Assembly: GCF_041154745.1 (NCBI RefSeq)
Contig: NZ_AP031573.1
Span: 4,402,001 to 4,466,000 of the forward strand
Direction of reading: 5' to 3'
Origin: Flavobacterium sp. CFS9
GTDB lineage: Bacteria > Bacteroidota > Bacteroidia > Flavobacteriales > Flavobacteriaceae
DNA length: 64,000 nt
The notes under the pieces were generated by a model, which worked only from the letters and a program-made list of their open reading frames with translations, was not told the origin of the DNA and searched no databases. Of this stretch, positions 59,984 through 64,000 are shown piece by piece. Made by a program: the position numbers and the translations under genes. The first letter of the stretch is position 1, and each line of letters begins with the position of its first letter.

Positions 59984-60844
59984 CTATGGATTATTCAGAA
60001 GACAGGCCTTCAGCAGGTCCGAATTTTTAATTTTTAGGGTCAGCTGCCTGCCGCCGTTTTTCTCGAATATCTCGATAAGGAGCAGCTTGCCGTCTGCGAG
60101 GGTGAAAAGGTCCAGCACATATATGTTATGCTCTGAGCCTCCAGCCTTGATCTGGTCAACCGGCCTGTAGATTCGCAGAGGCAATATGGCTGTCTGCTGT
60201 ACCGCAGTTCGTCTGGCCTTCTTCCTGTCGGCTATCTTGAAACTGAGAAAATCAATCCTGTAAGGCACATTATTGCTGTTTCTCAGCTCGGTATGCAGAT
60301 AGTATTTTCCCTCATGGACGTAGATCCCTTTCAGCCTGAATTCCACTCCGGCATTCCTTGTCCTTATATGCCTAACCGCACGCTTGTCCCTTTCATAGAT
60401 GCGCTGCATCAGTGTTTCCACCATCAGCGGAGGACTTTGTCCCAGATTCTCAAAAAGGGCTCCCTCAGATCCAATGCTGCCAGACTTTCGTATGCTGTAG
60501 TTCAGGGTCTGCGGATTTGGATCATAATGCACATCAAAACTGTAAAAATGCCCGTCGATGGTCATGACCGAAAGATTGGTCTGCTGCTCAAAATCCCTTA
60601 CAGCTGCCTTTACCCGCAGCACGTTATGGGCATCTTCCGCCTTTCCTGCCATAAGCAGTTCGCTTCCCAGATCCGCATAGCGGATTTCAGATGGGAAAAT
60701 CAGGTGCGAAGTCTTGTCATAGGTTATGCCTAAACCGCAGGCCTTGATCTCGTCCATAACCGGCAGGCTGCTCTGCGGAAAGCACAGCTGGACGCAGAGA
60801 ACTGCAAGCAGCGCCGTCCAGTATTTTTCATAATATCTTTTCAT
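59984..60844 (-). CDS. traN: conjugative transposon protein TraN
   Basis: A 286-residue TraN (DUF4138) with an N-terminal export signal (WTALLAVLCVQLCFPQS). The mature part has SHLIFPSEIRYADLGSELLMAGKAEDAHNVLRVKAAV, typical of TraN, and later ELRNSNNVPYRIDFLSFKIADRKKARRTAVQQ. In Bacteroidota elements TraN is an outer envelope part of the mating pore. It is the last tra gene of the minus-strand operon seen here and is directly behind traM. Confidence 0.95.
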   Translation of the reverse strand: MKRYYEKYWTALLAVLCVQLCFPQSSLPVMDEIKACGLGITYDKTSHLIFPSEIRYADLGSELLMAGKAEDAHNVLRVKAAVRDFEQQTNLSVMTIDGHFYSFDVHYDPNPQTLNYSIRKSGSIGSEGALFENLGQSPPLMVETLMQRIYERDKRAVRHIRTRNAGVEFRLKGIYVHEGKYYLHTELRNSNNVPYRIDFLSFKIADRKKARRTAVQQTAILPLRIYRPVDQIKAGGSEHNIYVLDLFTLADGKLLLIEIFEKNGGRQLTLKIKNSDLLKACLLNNP

Positions 60845-60863
60845 CTTTATATTCTTTTGATTG

Positions 60864-62186
60864 CTATTGTTTTTTCGAAACCAGAAAAAGCTGGTACCCA
60901 GCCTTAAGCATAACCTTGGGCGTTTTTACCTTTTTGGAGAAATAGCCGGAAATCCCCTGCAGGACGCCCCTGCTCAGATCGGCGGCAACCTGCTGTCCTG
61001 CCGACTGGGTCAGCATCAGGCTCGTTGCGGACTGCTGTCCCATATTGCCCGCCATCTGCCCGGCAGCCGTTCTCTCCTGCGAAAAAGGCACCGCAAGCCC
61101 CTGCTGCCCGTCCAGGTCAAAAACGTTTATATCCACAGCAGTAATGGTGCCGTTCAGCACCATGGAGCTGATCTTGAGCTGAAGGCGTCCGGTCTGCATC
61201 CTGGTCGTGGCCGTAAGCACCGTTCCCTTTGCGAGAGTGCCGCCGGCTACGCCGGCATCCTCCAGAAGACGAACCTTCACGGCGCTCCCGTCTATTACCG
61301 TCTGCGTCTGGTCCACGCAGGCCTTGATGCTGTTCCTGACAGGAACCTCCCCCTCTTTGGCATCCGCCGTGTAAAAAGATCGGGTATTCAGCAGCACGCC
61401 AGGTTCAGCATCCGCACCAGCTTCCGCCGTAGGGCGAAGAAATGATACTGCAGTTTTCCTCTGAGGCGCAGCTCCTGCAAAATATGGCGCATCTGCATTG
61501 GATGGCCTATTTGCACGTACAGACGAGTCAGCTCTCTGCAGCGGCTGGGCACCAGATGCAGAAGGCAGGTACTTGGCGGCCATCTGATACGACTTTTCCA
61601 TGAGCGCCAGCTGTCCGTCGACCGTCACCGAAGGCGCGGCATCCCTCTGGGCAAGCTCCGATTTGAGCTCCGCAACCTCCCTGCGCAGCATATCGGCATC
61701 TCCGCCGCTGTCCTTGTAAAAGCTTCCAAGTTCTTTCTGCGCATTTCGGTACGTGATGAGTCCCGAATTTGATTCTCTGGATTCAAGTCTTCCCGGCGGC
61801 ACTGGATGTTCAGCTGCGGGCTGCTCATTTCCTGTTACGCTGTCCTGTTTCCAGTAATCGGCCAGCGTGGTAAGCGCATTGCGCTTCTGCTCCTGCTTCT
61901 GCTCGAGCATCTCCTGCTCGTACGCTTTCTCCTTGTCGCCCTGCATTTCATTGTCCGCGGCCTGCGGAACGATGCTGTTGAGCCCTATTTCCTGCTTTCT
62001 TCCGCTGTCGGAGGAAGGCCTGAAAATTAGGTAGAGGCATCCCGCACAGACGATGCCCATCAGACCGAATATCAGAGGTTTCTTCAGCCTCTCCAGCCTG
62101 CCGGTTTTCACATCTTCCCGACCCATTTGATTTTCCGAAGCCGATTCCCTAATCATCACCCCTGATCTTTTCTCATTTGTTTTCAT
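60864..62186 (-). CDS. traM: conjugative transposon protein TraM
   Basis: A 440-residue TraM. A single inner-membrane helix (PLIFGLMGIVCAGCLYLIFRP, near residue 35) is followed by a long disordered, coiled linker (KAYEQEMLEQKQEQKRN) and a C-terminal periplasmic domain (IKACVDQTQTVIDGSAVKVRLLEDAGVAGGTLAKGTVLTATTRMQ, then VFDLDGQQGLAVPFSQERTA). That arrangement resembles VirB10-like core proteins. It bridges the inner and outer membrane in the mating pore. Confidence 0.94.
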   Translation of the reverse strand: MKTNEKRSGVMIRESASENQMGREDVKTGRLERLKKPLIFGLMGIVCAGCLYLIFRPSSDSGRKQEIGLNSIVPQAADNEMQGDKEKAYEQEMLEQKQEQKRNALTTLADYWKQDSVTGNEQPAAEHPVPPGRLESRESNSGLITYRNAQKELGSFYKDSGGDADMLRREVAELKSELAQRDAAPSVTVDGQLALMEKSYQMAAKYLPSASGAQPLQRADSSVRANRPSNADAPYFAGAAPQRKTAVSFLRPTAEAGADAEPGVLLNTRSFYTADAKEGEVPVRNSIKACVDQTQTVIDGSAVKVRLLEDAGVAGGTLAKGTVLTATTRMQTGRLQLKISSMVLNGTITAVDINVFDLDGQQGLAVPFSQERTAAGQMAGNMGQQSATSLMLTQSAGQQVAADLSRGVLQGISGYFSKKVKTPKVMLKAGYQLFLVSKKQ

Positions 62187-62203
62187 AAATTTCCTTTCTT
62201 TTT

Positions 62204-62455
62204 TTATTTTGGTTGAACTGCCTGATAGCGCTCTTTTTTTTGCCTATCCATTGGATTATCTATATGTCCGGTAACCGTGATGCGGCGGTTCTCTGACCTT
62301 TGCAGCCACACCTTGGTTATCACTGCTGCGGTCAGCAGTACATAGCCCCAAAAAAACAGCCGTATGAGCCGGTGCTGCCTTTCCAGAGGCATCCTGTCCC
62401 ATCGCCTGTCAAAAGCCCCCGTCCACCTGTCCAGATTTTTTAAGATCTTCTTCAT
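62204..62455 (-). CDS. traL: small conjugation protein TraL
   Basis: An 83-residue protein between traK and traM, the traL position in Bacteroidota conjugative elements. One membrane helix (IRLFFWGYVLLTAAVITKVWL, residues 31-51) follows a basic start (LKNLDRWTGAFDRRWDRMPLERQHR). It is a small inner-membrane part of the mating apparatus. The name rests on place, size and topology. Confidence 0.82.
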   Translation of the reverse strand: MKKILKNLDRWTGAFDRRWDRMPLERQHRLIRLFFWGYVLLTAAVITKVWLQRSENRRITVTGHIDNPMDRQKKERYQAVQPK

Positions 62456-62464
62456 AATGTTTCT

Positions 62465-63088
62465 TCAGCGTTTAATAACTTCGATGTCCTTATTCTCCAC
62501 CACCGCAAATTTTTCAATATTGAAGCCCTGAGGATTGTTGTCCGAGCGCACCGAGTTTACCAGAAGGCAGCTGGTCACAAGGCTTCGCTGGGTCACGTTG
62601 CTGGATCGGATGATGAATTCCCTCGCATAGGATCTGACCGGGTACGGATAGGATTCGAAACTGCACACCACGCTGTCAATCTCGATGCGCTGCTGAACAT
62701 TCCCCGATATGATGCGGTTGTAATAGCCCTTCTCGGACAGGTCTTTGTAATAGTCGAAAGCGCTTTTGTCGGCAAGGCTGAAGGCGCGCTTCATATTGCT
62801 TTCAATGGCGTATTTGTCGGGGGCGAGCGTAAAGAAGAGTTCGTGGAAACGCCTCACATGCTCCCTGGCCTCGACGGGCCTGTTGACCGATGCATCCTGC
62901 GAGAGTGCCAGCATCAGGGATTTCCCGTTGTCCAGCACATAGATCTTCTCACGCTGCCTGTCGGCAAAACGGTAGGACCACCAAAGGGCGGATCCCGTGA
63001 TTCCCGTGCAGAGAAGCGCAAAGACAATCGCGTAAATCCTGATCTGCCTGAAACTGTTTTCTATGTTTCTTAAAGTTTTGAATTCCAT
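62465..63088 (-). CDS. traK: conjugative transposon protein TraK
   Basis: A 207-residue TraK (VirB8-like). It starts MEFKTLRNIENSFRQIRIYA, then an inner-membrane helix (IVFALLCTGITGSALWWSY). The periplasmic domain follows: AREHVRRFHELFFTLAPDKYAIESNMKRAFSLADKSAFDYYKDL, and the family end FNIEKFAVVENKDIEVIKR. It links energising and pore parts of the secretion system. It is 9 bases from traL and 20 bases from traJ. Confidence 0.95.
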   Translation of the reverse strand: MEFKTLRNIENSFRQIRIYAIVFALLCTGITGSALWWSYRFADRQREKIYVLDNGKSLMLALSQDASVNRPVEAREHVRRFHELFFTLAPDKYAIESNMKRAFSLADKSAFDYYKDLSEKGYYNRIISGNVQQRIEIDSVVCSFESYPYPVRSYAREFIIRSSNVTQRSLVTSCLLVNSVRSDNNPQGFNIEKFAVVENKDIEVIKR

Positions 63089-63108
63089 TATTGTTGTTTT
63101 ATAGGTTA

Positions 63109-64000
63109 TTAAGATCTGCTGATAAGCCTTCCTGCTATATTTCCTGCGGCGGAACCGGCGCCCGCTCCGGCGATGTTGCCCGCTTTCATGGCCGTCTGGC
63201 TCACATTGCGCATGAAATTGCCTCCGCCTCCGGCCTGGATGATCCAGCCTGTCACCGTCGGCACCGTGAAATAGCCCACAATGCCTATGATCATGAAAAT
63301 CACGTAAACGGTGTTGGAAGTGTCGGGTATGAAGGACGGGTCCGAAAGCATCTCGATGTCCCTTTCAATGATCAGCGACTGGATGCGCGCCAGCATGGAA
63401 CTGAAAAGGTCCGCTACGGGCAGCCACAGATAGACGCTGACATACCTGGTGATCCACTGGGTGAGCGTCGACTGGAAACCGTCCCAGACCGATATGGCAA
63501 AAGCGATCGGTCCAAGGATGGAAAGCACTATGAGGAAAAACGTCCGTATGGTATCGATCACCAGCGCAGCCGCCTGGAAAAGCACCTCCAGAAAGTTTCG
63601 GAACCACTCCTTTATAGCCTGTTCTATCTCATACGCCTTCCTGTCCATATACATTCCCGCCATGGTCCCGATGTCCGAGGGCGACCATCCCAGCTCGTCG
63701 AGCTTCTTGTCGAACTCCTCGTCGGAAGCCATATAGGAGGTTTCGGGATTGCGCACCATCGCCTCATATTCAAGCTGGTCCTTCTGCTGCTGCAGCCTGT
63801 TAAGGTCAAGAACCTGTCCCTGGAGCATTCCGTGGGTTCCGCTGACTATCGGACTCAGCACCGCATTGATGCTTCCCAGAACGATGCTCGGGAAGAACAT
63901 GATGCACAGACCTAGCGCGAAGGGACGAAGCATCGGATAGGCATCAATGGGTTCCGCCCTTGCCAGCGCCTGCCAGACATGCAGTGCCACATAGAACAGG
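63109..64000 (-). CDS. traJ: conjugative transposon protein TraJ, N-terminus outside the window
   Basis: At least 297 residues of a TraJ (VirB6-like) membrane protein. The frame is open to the window edge, so the start is missing. Several hydrophobic segments are seen: LRPFALGLCIMFFPSIVLGSI, ALVIDTIRTFFLIVLSILGPIAFAISVW and YVIFMIIGIVGYFTVPTVTGWII. The glycine-rich tail (GGGGNFMRNVSQTAMKAGNIAGAGAGSAAGNIAGR) is usual. It forms part of the inner-membrane pore. Confidence 0.92.
   Translation of the reverse strand, partial: LFYVALHVWQALARAEPIDAYPMLRPFALGLCIMFFPSIVLGSINAVLSPIVSGTHGMLQGQVLDLNRLQQQKDQLEYEAMVRNPETSYMASDEEFDKKLDELGWSPSDIGTMAGMYMDRKAYEIEQAIKEWFRNFLEVLFQAAALVIDTIRTFFLIVLSILGPIAFAISVWDGFQSTLTQWITRYVSVYLWLPVADLFSSMLARIQSLIIERDIEMLSDPSFIPDTSNTVYVIFMIIGIVGYFTVPTVTGWIIQAGGGGNFMRNVSQTAMKAGNIAGAGAGSAAGNIAGRLISRS

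Noticed and set aside
60861..61445. Plus-strand frame opposite traM
   Set aside because: Shadow of traM; low-complexity basic protein with no domain.
63091..63915. A 274-codon plus-strand frame opposite traJ
   Set aside because: Shadow of traJ; its sequence is His/Arg rich without any domain.

Overview
The window looks like a Flavobacterium-type genome (Bacteroidota, Flavobacteriales). The first two thirds are AT-rich. Promoters follow the Bacteroidota TAnnTTTG -7 pattern, often only a few bases before the start codon. Typical flavobacterial families recur: a CAL67264-like small membrane protein, a DUF4258-like protein, an OmpA lipoprotein and MutS2 without an Smr domain. Dispersed palindromic intergenic repeats are also present.

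Region 1 (1-42,600) is ordinary chromosome. It holds alanine dehydrogenase; DNA repair and replication genes (ung, mutS2, a UvrD/PcrA helicase, recG, holA); translation genes (ettA, threonylcarbamoyl-AMP synthase, pheT); and a hybrid histidine kinase. It also holds envelope genes (OmpA lipoprotein, carboxypeptidase-regulatory-domain protein, M1 peptidase, patatin), an orphan sensor pair (six-helix membrane sensor plus Aer-like PAS protein), a complete RND efflux operon (adaptor, pump, TolC) followed by a bestrophin-like channel, and apt. Several spacers carry stuttered inverted repeats.

Region 2 (42,600-43,045) has two identical tRNA-Arg(ACG) genes in tandem, each with its own promoter and terminator.

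Region 3 (about 43,000 to beyond 64,000) is the left part of an integrative and conjugative element. A large serine recombinase lies next to the second tRNA and its reading frame ends inside that tRNA. It is translationally coupled to a 60-residue protein. Then come small accessory genes, a 510-residue envelope protein coupled to a newly noticed 51-residue CxxC protein, and a structured non-coding stretch. The backbone follows and is visibly richer in G+C: ssb, DUF932, and a PRTRC cluster (E, C, an unrecognised 391-residue protein, B, ThiF). On the minus strand, entering from the right edge, are the conjugation genes traJ, traK, traL, traM and traN. Between the PRTRC genes and the tra genes sits an AT-rich cargo: an AraC regulator, a cytochrome-c'-like lipoprotein, a PAP2 phosphatase, DoxX and a ChrA chromate transporter. 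An IS110-family element follows, whose non-coding 5' flank is a candidate bridge RNA, and then a frameshifted GIY-YIG nuclease gene.

The items I would look at first are the recombinase reading frame that runs into the tRNA, its coupled small partner, the IS110 flank, the 391-residue PRTRC protein, the orphan sensor pair, and the family of stuttered intergenic palindromes.
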